A stretch of 64,000 bases of DNA. It comes from Tautonia plasticadhaerens. GTDB taxonomy: Bacteria; Planctomycetota; Planctomycetia; Isosphaerales; Isosphaeraceae. Positions within the stretch are counted from its first letter, which is position 1; each line of letters starts with the position of its first letter. Shown here in pieces: positions 1-8,804 of the stretch. The stretch is taken from the NCBI RefSeq assembly GCF_007752535.1, contig NZ_CP036426.1:4774001-4838000 (forward strand), read 5' to 3'. The notes under the pieces are model-generated. The model did not search any database. It saw only the letters and a program-made list of their open reading frames with translations, and was not told the origin of the DNA. The position numbers and the translations under genes were made by a program.

Positions 1-213
1 CGGAACCCCCGCTTCGCCCCCGAGTTCCTCGAGGGTCGCCTGAGCCCCTCGACCTTCGCCCTCGCCGCCGTGCCCGCCCAGATCTCCACCTACACCAGCA
101 CGACCGCCACGTTCGCCGTCGCCCGCGGCGAGGAGCCCCTCCCGACCGACCCCAACGGCGACCCGATCCCGAAGCCGATCGGTGACAAGCCCGGCCACGA
201 CGTTCCTATCTGA
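1..213 (+). CDS. C-terminal end of a small exported protein (partial)
   Basis: The window opens inside this frame, so only the last 70 residues and the TGA are visible. The segment begins RNPRFAPEFLEGRLSPSTF and continues into a hydrophilic, Pro/Asp-rich tail. An Arg/Pro-rich stretch followed by an LE-x-R-LSPS motif is common near the N terminus of planctomycete exported proteins, and the motif recurs in variant form in two other proteins of this window. If the motif sits near the N terminus here too, the protein is short, perhaps about 80-100 residues. No catalytic motif is visible and the function is unknown. Support for coding is the clean third-position GC pattern and a strong hairpin terminator 24 bases after the stop codon. 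Confidence 0.6.
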   Translation, partial: RNPRFAPEFLEGRLSPSTFALAAVPAQISTYTSTTATFAVARGEEPLPTDPNGDPIPKPIGDKPGHDVPI

Positions 214-236
214 TCCTATTTCAGAACTTTGTTCGC

Positions 237-284
237 GAGGCCGGCCTCGGCGGTATCACCCGCCGGTGCCGGCCTCGTTGTTTT
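237..284 (+). terminator. Rho-independent terminator-like hairpin
   Basis: A GAGGCCGGC arm (237-245) pairs with GCCGGCCTC (268-276). Inner arms CGGCGG (248-253) and CCGCCG (260-265) extend the stem. It is followed by GTTGTTTT (277-284), one of the few T-rich runs in this GC-rich window. It lies just after the stop of the first gene and before the 3' end of the convergent kinase gene. Confidence 0.75.
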
Positions 285-321
285 GGCGAGGGGCGGGATA
301 CCGATCAGATCGCCCGCCTGC

Positions 322-3300
322 TCACCGACCGTCGGGGGTGGGGAGGAAGGATTCCGGTCCACCCAGTAGTTCGGCGAACTCTGCGTGGCGGCCGTCGAAC
401 ATCGGATCCCGCGCGAATCGGCTCCCGATGAAGTCAGGATCCTGACGCCCCGCCTGGAGTAACGCATCAACCGCAGGGCCGAGGTGGGAAGGATCGGCCG
501 AGGAGGCTACGGCGTGAGCCCGGGCGAGCGCATAGGAGGCTTCCCCTAGATAGTGCCCCGTCCGATTTGCGAGACGGGCCGCCTCCTCAGCAAGGTAAAT
601 CGATGAGTCGTAATCTGCCTCCCGGGCCGCCTGGCCAGAGAGCACGGCCGTCGAAACGAGAGTGCTGGGCTCTTGGAGGACGAAGGCGTCGAAATCGGGG
701 TGATCCACCACGAATCGATATTCCTCGTGTGCCTCATTCATCCGTCCGGTCTGCTGAAGAAGGACGGCGCGGTTATACCGGGCTCGCAGGTTAGCAGGTT
801 GCTCCTGGATGATCAGGCAATATCCGTCCATTGCCCACTGGTACTCGCCGGCGATCTGGGCCTGGTTGGCGAGTGCGAAGCGGGTATTGAGATCGTCCAG
901 GCCGAGACCAAGGCGGATCGGGTCGACTCCCCGAGTCGCGACCGGGCGGAACTCCGGGGGGAGGGGCTGTCCGGCGATCAGTTCGAGCTGATTACAGAGG
1001 GTTTGCCATCGGGCCGGCCCGCTTGAACGGGTGAGTAGCCGATACCGTTGGACCGCCTGCCTGATCAGGTCGGGTCGACCCCTCTCGACGCCCAAGAGGG
1101 CGATGTTGCGGTAGGGGACTTCCCAGCGGGGTGCGAGATCGATGGCCTGTCTCAGGTGAGCGATCGCGGAGTCGACCGCTCCGAGATATGATTTGGAAAC
1201 GCCCCGGCCTAGCCAGAGCAATGCGGAATCCCTGCGACGCTCAAGGCAGTGGGAGATCGCCTCGTCGGCGACCGAGAAGTCGCCAATCCTGACCGCGACC
1301 GCAGCGAGCCGGTATCGGGGGTAATACAGCTCCGGGCGACGGGACAAGGCCTGCCGATAATCCGACATGGCCTGCTGGAAGCTGCTCGGGCCCCGGCCTA
1401 CCTTCATCCCGGTTTCGCCCTCGATGCAGAGCGCCTCGGTCAGGCAGCCGGAGAGATAGGACTCCAACCAGGGTGGCGGCGGTTCTTTCGAGGCTGGCGA
1501 AGGGGAGCGATCGCGGAGTTGCTCACGCAAACAGGCCGCGACCCGATCCAGGGGAGCAATTGAATACCGGCCCCGCAGGCGATTGATGACGGCGAGGGCT
1601 CTTCGACGCTCCTCGGGAAACACGTCGTAGTCGGGGGTGGTCGCCTCAACTCCGAGGATTAGCGCCTGGTGGAGGATCAGGCACTGGAGGTCCGACCGCT
1701 CCGGCTCTTCGAGCTCGATGATCTCCGGATTATCCCAGAACGATGGGCCATCCTCGTCCAGGAGACCATACGCCCGGAGGATTGCCTCGGCATCGTCGAT
1801 CGCATCGGGAGCCCGATCGAGGAAGAGCGGCCTGTACTCGGCCACGGCGTCGACGAGGGAGCTTTGCCATTGCGACTTCGCTCGCCGTTGAAGATCCAGG
1901 GATACCGCCTGGCCCTGGACGACCGAGGCGGCGCCGCTACCGGCCACTCCCAGCAAAACACTCAACGCCGCCGCCAGCAGCGGGCGGCGGCGGCGGCGGG
2001 CCCAGCGGGCGAGTTCCAGCCAGCGGGGGGGGTGGGCGTGGGCGAGGGGGAGGCCGGTGCGCCAGCGGTCGAGGTCGTCGGCGAGGTGGGAGGCGAGGGG
2101 GTAGCGCTCGGAGGGGGCGGGGGCGAGGCAGCGGCGGAGGATGACCCGGAGGCCGGGGGGGATGGAGGCCAGCAGCGGGCGGAAGTCGGGGTCGCCGGCG
2201 GTGCGGTCGGCGGCCAGTCGGGCGGCGAGATCCCGGCCGGATCGGGGGGAGGCGTCGGTCGGCGAGGGCACCAGCGGCGGGCGGCCGGTGAGGGCCTCCC
2301 GGAGGATCAGGCCCAGGGCGTAGAGGTCGGCCCGGTGGCGGGCCTCCCGGCCGGGGGGGGAGGCGAGCTCGGGCTCGGCGATGGCGCGGAGGCGCTCGGG
2401 GGCCATGTAGGCGAGGGTGCCGCCGGCCTCCCCGGAGGGGGAGCCGGGGGGGGCGTCGGGCTGCCAGTCGGTCGAGAGGTTGAAGTCCAGCAGCATCGGC
2501 TGGCCGTCGCCGCCGATCAGGACGTTGGAGGGCTTCAGGTCGCCGTGGGTCACCCCGGCCCGGTAGGCGTGGTCGAGCGCCTCGGCCAGCCGGGCGACGA
2601 CCCAGGAGACGGCCTGCGCGTAGGAGAGGCCCGAGATCAGCTCCCGGGCCGGGCGGGCCGAGGTCCCGGCGGAGAACTCGGGGGCGGAGCGGAGGTCCAG
2701 GTCGGTCAGGAGGTCGGCGCCCCGGTCGGGGCGTCGGGAACGCATCCGGGACTCGACGAGCACCTCGCCGAGCGTGGCGCCGCCGACGAAGGGCATGAAG
2801 ATCAGCTGCAGGCCGTCGTCGGTCGTCCGCTCCCGGAGGATCGGGACGATGTGGGGGTGCGGCGCCCGGGCGAGGTAGCGGTGCTCGGCCGAGGGCCGGC
2901 CGGCGACCTTGACCACCAGCAGGCGGTCCTCCAGCTCGGTGTCGGCGGCGAGGAAGACGCGGGCGAAGCCGCCCCGGCCCAGCTCCCGGAGCAGCCGGAA
3001 GGAGCCGACCACGTCCCCGGGCTTGAAGGGGGCGGGCTCCTCGGCCGAGCCGGGGGAGAAGGAGGGCAGGGCCTCCCGCAGGGCGATCAGGCGGAGCAGC
3101 CGGTCGCGGTGCGCGGGGAACCGGCCGACGAAGGCGTCGGGGGAGGGCCGGTCGCCGGAGGAGACCCGCAGGCAGTACTCGTGGTAGATCAGCTCGACCG
3201 GGCCGTCGGGGTCGCCGCCGGGCAGGCGGTCGAGGTACTGCTCGGCCCGGGGGGCCTCGCCGAGGTCCCAGCGCCGGGTGAACTCCTCGAGTATCGCCTC

Positions 3301-3477
3301 CAGGCCGGAGACGGAGCCGAGGGCCGGGGCGGTTCCGGTCCCGTCTCCTGGGGTGGTGCCGGCCGAGCCGGACCCGGTCCAGAGGCGGAGTCGTTCGGCG
3401 TCGGTGGGGGGCTCGGCGCCGGGGGGATTCGGGGAGGGGATCCGGGGGAGGCGACCGGGGCTGGGCATCAGCGCCAT
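322..3477 (-). CDS. membrane-anchored Ser/Thr protein kinase with C-terminal TPR-like region
   Basis: This encodes a predicted 1,051-residue Hanks-type kinase. The glycine loop is GRGGFARVF (about residues 167-175), the ATP-binding Lys is K190 (LLVVKV), the catalytic loop is HGDLKPSNVL (311-320) and the metal-binding loop is DFN (331-333). The usual HRD Arg and DFG Gly are therefore replaced by Gly and Asn. One hydrophobic helix follows the kinase domain (about 499-520). The remaining 500 residues are helical and resemble TPR repeats from about residue 660 on, presumably as a sensor or scaffold outside the membrane. The ATG at 3477 overlaps the stop of the upstream ECF sigma gene (ATGGCGCTGA), which decides the start and implies translational coupling. 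The kinase probably acts on that sigma factor or on its own TPR region; the substrate is inferred. Confidence 0.9.
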   Translation of the reverse strand: MALMPSPGRLPRIPSPNPPGAEPPTDAERLRLWTGSGSAGTTPGDGTGTAPALGSVSGLEAILEEFTRRWDLGEAPRAEQYLDRLPGGDPDGPVELIYHEYCLRVSSGDRPSPDAFVGRFPAHRDRLLRLIALREALPSFSPGSAEEPAPFKPGDVVGSFRLLRELGRGGFARVFLAADTELEDRLLVVKVAGRPSAEHRYLARAPHPHIVPILRERTTDDGLQLIFMPFVGGATLGEVLVESRMRSRRPDRGADLLTDLDLRSAPEFSAGTSARPARELISGLSYAQAVSWVVARLAEALDHAYRAGVTHGDLKPSNVLIGGDGQPMLLDFNLSTDWQPDAPPGSPSGEAGGTLAYMAPERLRAIAEPELASPPGREARHRADLYALGLILREALTGRPPLVPSPTDASPRSGRDLAARLAADRTAGDPDFRPLLASIPPGLRVILRRCLAPAPSERYPLASHLADDLDRWRTGLPLAHAHPPRWLELARWARRRRRPLLAAALSVLLGVAGSGAASVVQGQAVSLDLQRRAKSQWQSSLVDAVAEYRPLFLDRAPDAIDDAEAILRAYGLLDEDGPSFWDNPEIIELEEPERSDLQCLILHQALILGVEATTPDYDVFPEERRRALAVINRLRGRYSIAPLDRVAACLREQLRDRSPSPASKEPPPPWLESYLSGCLTEALCIEGETGMKVGRGPSSFQQAMSDYRQALSRRPELYYPRYRLAAVAVRIGDFSVADEAISHCLERRRDSALLWLGRGVSKSYLGAVDSAIAHLRQAIDLAPRWEVPYRNIALLGVERGRPDLIRQAVQRYRLLTRSSGPARWQTLCNQLELIAGQPLPPEFRPVATRGVDPIRLGLGLDDLNTRFALANQAQIAGEYQWAMDGYCLIIQEQPANLRARYNRAVLLQQTGRMNEAHEEYRFVVDHPDFDAFVLQEPSTLVSTAVLSGQAAREADYDSSIYLAEEAARLANRTGHYLGEASYALARAHAVASSADPSHLGPAVDALLQAGRQDPDFIGSRFARDPMFDGRHAEFAELLGGPESFLPTPDGR

Positions 3478-4058
3478 CGGCGTTCCTCCATGCGACGACG
3501 GGTGTCGTCGATGAGCCGTCGGACGGTCCGCTCGCTCAGGCCGACCCGGGCGGCGATCTCCTCGAAGGTCAGGCCCTGGCCCCTCAGGCGGATGGCCTCG
3601 GCCTCCTTGTCGCTGCAGCCGGCGGTGATCTGCTCCAGGCGGTCGATCTCCTGGAGGTTCTGGCTGGGGGTTGGGTCGTGGGAGGGGACGTCCCGGGGCT
3701 GCTCCAGGCCTCCCCGGCGGACGTAGAGCGGCTCCTCGCGGCCGAGGTCGTACTTGAGGGTCCTGGTCCGGCGGCGGTACTCCTCGTGGACCTTGTTCCA
3801 GGCGACCCCGGTGAGGTAGGCGCGCAGGTGCTGCCGGTTCTCGAACCGGGTCGGGTCGACGCCCTCCCCGGCGAAGACGCTGGTCCAGACGAGCTGGACG
3901 AAGTCCATCGAATCGAACTGCGACCGGAGCACCCGGGGCAGTTGCCGCCGGACGGCCAGCCGGACGTCGGCCTCGAACTCGGCCAGGAGCGTGCCGATCG
4001 CCTGGTCGTCCCCCGACTTGGCCCGGGAGACGAGCTCGGAGAAGGAAGTCTCGTTCAT
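3468..4058 (-). CDS. ECF-family RNA polymerase sigma factor
   Basis: A 196-residue sigma-70-like protein. Region 2 lies at about residues 30-100 (includes FDSMDFVQLVWTSVF and AYLTGVAWNKVHEEYRRR). Region 4 lies at about 140-190, with helix-turn-helix text TFEEIAARVGLSERTVRRL. It begins at ATG 4058; longer in-frame starts would only add an Arg/Pro-rich upstream stretch without conservation. Its stop codon overlaps the start of the kinase gene by 10 bases, so the pair forms an operon. No anti-sigma factor is encoded nearby. Kinase-linked ECF factors are known in planctomycetes, and phosphorylation by the partner kinase is the likely activity switch (inference from the arrangement). Confidence 0.92.
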   Translation of the reverse strand: MNETSFSELVSRAKSGDDQAIGTLLAEFEADVRLAVRRQLPRVLRSQFDSMDFVQLVWTSVFAGEGVDPTRFENRQHLRAYLTGVAWNKVHEEYRRRTRTLKYDLGREEPLYVRRGGLEQPRDVPSHDPTPSQNLQEIDRLEQITAGCSDKEAEAIRLRGQGLTFEEIAARVGLSERTVRRLIDDTRRRMEERRWR

Positions 4059-4639
4059 CGTGCCTTCGCCCCGGGGATGACGGCCGATCGCCTCGCCCCC
4101 CGGCGAGACGTCGACGTCTCGCCGAATCCCTGGGGGGCCGGAGCCGAAGGGGAGACCGGCCGGGACGCCGGGGCGATCGCTCGTCCGCCCCGACGCAGGA
4201 ACCCGCATCTCTAAGATTACCCCATCGCCCTCCGAAGTTCACCCCTAAATAACACTCACTTTTCCGGAATCCCATCCCCATACACCCACCCCCCGCCCGG
4301 ACGCCCCGGCGACGCATTCCGCCGATCCGGCCCGATTCCCCGGGGAAACCACGGATTTCGCCGTTTCGTTTTTTCTTGTCCGCTCGCCCAGGCGGATCGC
4401 AACCCCCCAGTCATGACCGACGGACGATGCCCCGATCCGGCGGGATTCATGACGAGCAGCTTTCTTTGTTAGGCCATGGACGGGGCGGTGGAGTGGGGCG
4501 GGGGGCTGCCCCCCGCGAGACCGATCGAGGCCGGGCGACCCCGACAGGACGGGCGGGTCGGCGGCCTCAGGGAACGCCAACGGGCGCTCGGCCCGGGCGA
4601 TGAGGCCTCGGGCCGAACACCAACGAGGAGCATCCATCG
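4059..4639. other. divergent intergenic region
   Basis: This 581-base gap separates the ECF gene (minus) from the sigma-70 gene (plus). It contains the candidate ECF promoter, an AT-richer stretch around 4210-4262 and a T-rich run at 4364-4379. No conserved short gene, tRNA or riboswitch was recognised. The open frames crossing it have no support from motifs or ribosome-binding sites. Confidence 0.5.
4214..4242 (-). promoter_or_regulatory. candidate promoter of the ECF-kinase operon
   Basis: On the minus strand GTGAAC (4242-4237) and TAATCT (4219-4214) are separated by 17 bases. The GAAC core of the upstream element resembles the -35 element used by many ECF sigma factors, so autoregulation is possible. 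It lies about 155 bases before the start codon. This is a pattern match only. Confidence 0.3.
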
Positions 4640-5542
4640 ATGGTACGGTGCTGCACCAGGGAGCGGACGACCACGAGCCCCTTGGGGGACTACCTCCGCG
4701 AGATCCGCGACCACGACCTGCTGACGGCCGACGAGGAGGTCGAGCTGGCCCGGGGCGTGAAGGCCGGCGACGAGGACGCCCGATCCCGGCTGATCCGGGC
4801 GAACCTGAGGCTGGTGGTCAAGGTGGCCCGCGACTTCGAGGGCCGGGGCCTGGCCCTGGAGGACCTCGTGGGGGAGGGGAACCTCGGCCTGATCCGGGCG
4901 GCGATGGAGTTCGACCCCCGCTTCGGCACCCGATTCAGCACCTATGCGAGCCACTGGATCAAGCAGGCGATCCGGCACGCCCTGATCACCACCACCGCCA
5001 CCATCCGCCTGCCGGCCCACATGGTCGGGCTCCTGACCAAGTGGCGACGGGCCGAGCGGGCGTACCTCCGGGAGTTCGGCCACGCGCCGAGCTTCGAGCA
5101 CCTGGCCGTCTCGCTCGGGCTCTCCGAGGCCAAGCGTCGGATGGTCGAGCAGGCCCTGCTCGCCTGCCGGCTGATGCCGGGCAGCGGGGGGGAGGCCGAC
5201 GAGGGCGGCGCCCTGGACGAGGCCGCCGCCCCGCACGAGGCCCCCGGGATGTCGATGGAAGTCGACGACGACCGCCGGGACCTGCTGCGGCGGCTCGAAC
5301 GGCTCGACGACCGGGAGCGGACCATCCTCACGCTCCGCTTCGGCCTCGAGGGCCGCGAGCCGATGACGCTCAAGGAGATCGGCCGACGCCTGGGGGTCAC
5401 CCGGGAGTGGGTCCGCAAGATCGAGGTCCGGGCCGTCCGCAAGCTCGACGACGTGACGCCGCCGACCGCGCCGGCCGCCCGCCGCCCGTCGGCCGCCGGG
5501 CGGCCCCGGCGGACCCGGCAGCCCGCCCTCCAGTCGGCCTGA
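4640..5542 (+). CDS. RNA polymerase sigma factor, sigma-70 (RpoD/SigA-related) family
   Basis: A 300-residue sigma factor. Region 1.2 is SPLGDYLREIRDHDLLTADEE (about 13-33). Region 2 includes RANLRLVVKVARDF, then a region 2.4-like stretch with RFSTYASHWIKQAIRHAL. Region 3 lies at about 140-180. Region 4 is at about 215-265, ending in a helix-turn-helix with TREWVRKIEVRAVRKL. This composition is that of group 2 or 3 sigma-70 factors, not ECF factors. The domain order is complete without the long region 1.1 of housekeeping RpoD, so it may be an alternative sigma factor. It ends in an Arg/Pro-rich tail of about 30 residues. It is divergent from the ECF-kinase operon. Confidence 0.93.
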   Translation: MVRCCTRERTTTSPLGDYLREIRDHDLLTADEEVELARGVKAGDEDARSRLIRANLRLVVKVARDFEGRGLALEDLVGEGNLGLIRAAMEFDPRFGTRFSTYASHWIKQAIRHALITTTATIRLPAHMVGLLTKWRRAERAYLREFGHAPSFEHLAVSLGLSEAKRRMVEQALLACRLMPGSGGEADEGGALDEAAAPHEAPGMSMEVDDDRRDLLRRLERLDDRERTILTLRFGLEGREPMTLKEIGRRLGVTREWVRKIEVRAVRKLDDVTPPTAPAARRPSAAGRPRRTRQPALQSA

Positions 5543-6019
5543 ATCCGCCCGACGGGCCCGAGGGTCCCCTCGCGATGTCGGGCACGATCGACGCCGATCG
5601 GCCCGGGCGACGGGACGGGCCCCCGGGAAGCGGCCGGCCCTTCCCCGCTCGCGGGGAGGGGCCGGCCGCGCCGCATTCCCCCCGACGACCCCCCCATCCG
5701 GGCGGCCGGGAGGGGGATCCGCCCCCGGGCCCTCGGCTCGGATCGGATCGCGACGGGGCCCGCGGCCGGGCGACCGTCACAGGCCGCGATCGCGGCAGGT
5801 CCGGCCGGACTTCCGGGGGGTCCGGGCTTGGTTCGGGTTGCCCGGGTGGGAAGATTGTGGTGTGATCCGTCCGTTTCCCCTCAGCGATCGCGCCCCGCGT
5901 CCTCGCCCACCCCATCCTGGCGGACTCACCCCTCGGCCGCGGCGACGCTCGGCAACCGATTCCGACCGAGGCGAAGCGAGCGATCCCGACTCGGCTCCTC
6001 GAACCGCCGGTAGGGCCTC
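5543..6019. other. intergenic region, GC-rich with one strong hairpin
   Basis: This 477-base gap follows the sigma factor gene. It holds the 38-base hairpin at 5631-5668 and otherwise only GC-rich low-complexity sequence. No promoter for the downstream lipoprotein gene could be assigned with confidence. Confidence 0.5.
5631..5668. repeat. 18-bp near-perfect inverted repeat with TCCCCGCTCGCGGGGA-like core
   Basis: CGGCCGGCCCTTCCCCGC (5631-5648) pairs with GCGGGGAGGGGCCGGCCG (5651-5668), with one T-G wobble. The core CCCCGCTCGCGGGGA also occurs inside the repeat unit at 40301-40410, so it belongs to the palindromic intergenic repeat family of this genome. It could also terminate the sigma factor transcript, although it has no T-tail. 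Confidence 0.65.
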
Positions 6020-7252
6020 ATGTCCCGATCAACCGCAGCGATTTCGCTCGTCCTGCTGCTCGCCGCCTCGGCGGGCCCGGGATGCCGCTCGTTCCAGGGG
6101 AATCTCCTCCGGCGAGAGGTCGCCCAGGCCCCGCCGAAGCCCGAGCAGCCGGACCCGGCCGAACTCGCCCGCCGCGTCGCGCTGGAGCACGACCGTCGGG
6201 CGGGGCTGGTCGAGGCGCTCAAGGTGACCGACCTGAAGATCCAGGTCGACACCTTCACCGACCAGAACGGCCGGAGCCGGTCGATGTTCGTCGGCGGCAC
6301 GGCCGAGGGCGTGCTGGTGATGGAGCGGCCGAGGAACCTGCGGATCCTCCTGAAGAAGCCGCTGGGCATGTCGGTCGCGGACATCGGCTCCAACGACCGG
6401 GAGTTCTGGTTCGCCAACGACCTGGCCCACGAGATGATCATCGGCAGCTACGCGCAGGCCGAGGGCCTGGCCGACCCGTTCCTCGCGTCGGTCCGGCCCG
6501 GCTGGATCTTCGAGGTGCTCGGCCTGGAGCCGATCGCCGCCGACGCCTCGATCGAGCGGGGGGAGTCGGACGCGACGCTGACGATCGTCGAGGACCGAAC
6601 CCTCCCCAACGGCGTGAAGATGGTCAAGGAGTCGGTCCTGAACGTGGCCGAGCAGCGGATCGTCGAGCACCGGCTCTATTCCGAGGGCCGCAAGGAACTC
6701 GTCGCCCAGGCCCGGGTCGAGCAGCCCGTCTCCCTGCCGGTCGGCCCGTCCGACGGGGTGAATCCGCCGGAGACGATCCAGATCCCCCGGTTCGTCCGCC
6801 TGACGATCCCCGAGGTCGCCGAGCTTCGCATGACCCTGGTCGGCATCGAGCCGAACCCGTCGGACGACTTCGCCGCGCTGACCTCGTTCGAGAAGCCGCC
6901 GAAGGACGGGTACCAGTTCGTCGACCTGTTCGACCTGGCCTCGCAGCCCGGCCCCGTGCTGGCCGACGCCTCCTCGGCCTCCTCGGCATCGACCCCGCCG
7001 CCGATCCCCCCGCCCTCGATGGCTATGGACGCCCCGGGGGCGCTGGTCCTGCCGAGGAGCGACCGCGAGGTCGCCCGGGTCGAGGACGCGTCGGGCACCC
7101 CTCGGCGGGACGAGCCGGGGGGCGGCCCCTCGGACCCGGTCGCCCTCGACCTCCCCTCGGCCTCCCGGGTCCCGGGCGCGAGCCTCCGGCGGGAGACCTG
7201 GGACACGATCGAGGGGAACCGGTTCCGCCGGGGCGTGCTCCGGCGCGAATGA
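6020..7252 (+). CDS. putative outer-membrane or periplasmic lipoprotein
   Basis: A 410-residue protein with an N-terminal hydrophobic signal (about residues 6-20) ending in AGPGC, so Cys22 is a probable lipidation site although the lipobox is not canonical. The body (about 55-240) has alternating beta-strand text (TDLKIQVDTFTDQNGR, MERPRNLRILLKKP, FWFANDLAHEMIIG). This recalls LolA/LolB-like folds that bind lipoprotein acyl groups, but no diagnostic residue was identified. The last 120 residues are Pro/Ser-rich and probably disordered. It stands alone between a sigma factor gene and a convergent phosphatase gene. The function is unknown; the lipoprotein assignment is the supported part. Confidence 0.72.
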   Translation: MSRSTAAISLVLLLAASAGPGCRSFQGNLLRREVAQAPPKPEQPDPAELARRVALEHDRRAGLVEALKVTDLKIQVDTFTDQNGRSRSMFVGGTAEGVLVMERPRNLRILLKKPLGMSVADIGSNDREFWFANDLAHEMIIGSYAQAEGLADPFLASVRPGWIFEVLGLEPIAADASIERGESDATLTIVEDRTLPNGVKMVKESVLNVAEQRIVEHRLYSEGRKELVAQARVEQPVSLPVGPSDGVNPPETIQIPRFVRLTIPEVAELRMTLVGIEPNPSDDFAALTSFEKPPKDGYQFVDLFDLASQPGPVLADASSASSASTPPPIPPPSMAMDAPGALVLPRSDREVARVEDASGTPRRDEPGGGPSDPVALDLPSASRVPGASLRRETWDTIEGNRFRRGVLRRE

Positions 7253-7300
7253 CCACGGGGCAGGGCAGGGGGGGCGGCCCGGTCGATCGCCGGTCGGGCG

Positions 7301-8107
7301 TCACCCCTTGCGATCGTCGGGGAGGTGCTCCCGGACGACGGCCAGGACCTCCTCGTGCAGCGTCCCGTTCGAGGCGAGCACGCTGGTGACGGCCAGCGGG
7401 AGGTCTCGGCCGAGGCAGTCGGTGACCCGGCCGCCGGCCTCCTCGACGAACAACCGCCCGGCGGCGAAGTCCCAGGGCGAGAGCTGGTATTCGAAGAAGG
7501 CGCCGAACTGGCCGCAGCCGACCATGCACAGGTCCAGGGCGGCCGTGCCGAAGCGTCGGATGCCGTGGATGTTGCGGCGGAACAACCCGGAGACGGACCG
7601 GAGGGTGGCCTCCATCATCTCGCCCCGGTCGTAGTAGAAGCCGACGCCGACCATCGCCTGGTCGAGCGTCTCGTGGGGTGCGACCCGGGCCGGCTCGCCG
7701 TTGCGGAAGGCCCCGACGCCCCGGACCGCGGTGAACAGGTCCCCCCGGATCGGGCTGAGGACGACGCCGCACTCGGCCCGCCCCCCCCGGTAGTAGGCGA
7801 CCGAGACGGCGAAGTGATCCAGGCGATGGGCGAAGTTGTTCGTGCCGTCGAGCGGGTCGACGACCCAGAGGTGCTCGGCGTCGAGGTCGCCGTGCTTCGC
7901 CTCCTCCTCGCCGAGGATGGAGTGCCCGGGATACGCCTCCCGGAGCACGGCGACGATGGCATGCTCGGCCTCCAGGTCGGCGTCGGTGACGAGGTTGCCG
8001 ACGTCCTTGGAGCGATGGGCGACGCCCCGTTCGAAGCATCGGGCCAGCACGGTCCCGGCGGCCCGGGCGGCCTGCTCGGCGACGGTCAGTTCGGGGATGC
8101 TGCTCAT
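7301..8107 (-). CDS. inositol monophosphatase family protein
   Basis: A 268-residue Mg-dependent phosphatase of the SuhB/IMPase/CysQ superfamily. The first metal motif is ILGEEEA (Glu ligands) near residue 70. The core motif is WVVDPLDGTNNF at about 84-95 (DPLDGT supplies two Asp ligands and the Thr). The third motif is LSPWDFAAGRLFVEEAGG at about 215-232, with the WD Asp ligand. All catalytic elements are present and the length matches the family. The start is ATG 8107; the in-frame extension further upstream lacks family similarity. The substrate (inositol phosphate, fructose-1,6-bisphosphate, histidinol phosphate or PAP) cannot be told from sequence alone. No functional partner gene is adjacent. 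Confidence 0.93.
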   Translation of the reverse strand: MSSIPELTVAEQAARAAGTVLARCFERGVAHRSKDVGNLVTDADLEAEHAIVAVLREAYPGHSILGEEEAKHGDLDAEHLWVVDPLDGTNNFAHRLDHFAVSVAYYRGGRAECGVVLSPIRGDLFTAVRGVGAFRNGEPARVAPHETLDQAMVGVGFYYDRGEMMEATLRSVSGLFRRNIHGIRRFGTAALDLCMVGCGQFGAFFEYQLSPWDFAAGRLFVEEAGGRVTDCLGRDLPLAVTSVLASNGTLHEEVLAVVREHLPDDRKG

Positions 8108-8804
8108 GATCGGTCCGACGAGGTCCGGGTCGGGCCCCGGTCGATCCGGGGCCGGCGCCCCATTATGGCCACCCCAACCCCGGGACAGAAAGCCGAGGAA
8201 TCCTCCCGCCGAGGACGGGTTCACCCTTGATGGAGTTATCCCGGAGCCCGGGATCGAATGTCTGATAATGGACCTTATGGTCATCTCGGCCGGGGGTGGC
8301 TCGCGATCCATCTGAAATCCAGCGCCGCCGCCGCCCCGCTTCCAGCCGCTTGCGCCCCAACGCCGCGCCTCGCGCCTCCGCGTCGTGAGGCAGTCATCCA
8401 CGACCATGAGCATTCGAGGGATTTTGCCCCGGCCTGTCTCCCGGGTCGGAGGAGGCGCAGGTCCGGTCCCGGGGATCGCGGAGGAGTCGCCTGAGCGGCA
8501 TGCAATGCGATCTCTTCAATAATCATCGGCGCGGAGCCGGGCCCGTGGGTCGGGAACGAGCCGCGATCGGGCGGCTCGGGTGCCCCGTGTCGATGAATTG
8601 ATCCCTGCGATCGGCCCGGCCGGCGGGATCGGGGTGCGCATCGAGATGATCCGGGCTCCTGGCCCGGTCGGTCCCCGTGCCGCGCCGATCGAGGCGAGCC
8701 ATGCCCTCCCCGGACGTTCGCGGAGGGCCCGTGAGAGGTCTGCGCGGCCTCGGCGATGACCGGGGGCCCGCCTGGCGGTTCCATCAACTTCGAGGAGACT
8801 CATC
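8108..8804. other. divergent intergenic region
   Basis: This 697-base gap lies between the phosphatase (minus) and the RTX protein gene (plus). It contains an inverted repeat ATCCCGG-AGC-CCGGGAT (8238-8254), which could be an operator, with GATAAT at 8264-8269 ten bases beyond it. A second AT-richer patch is at 8505-8530. No gene with motif support was found. Confidence 0.45.

Noticed and set aside
8264-8269. GATAAT as -10 element before the RTX gene
   Set aside because: It lies more than 500 bases from the start codon and lacks a -35 partner at suitable distance.
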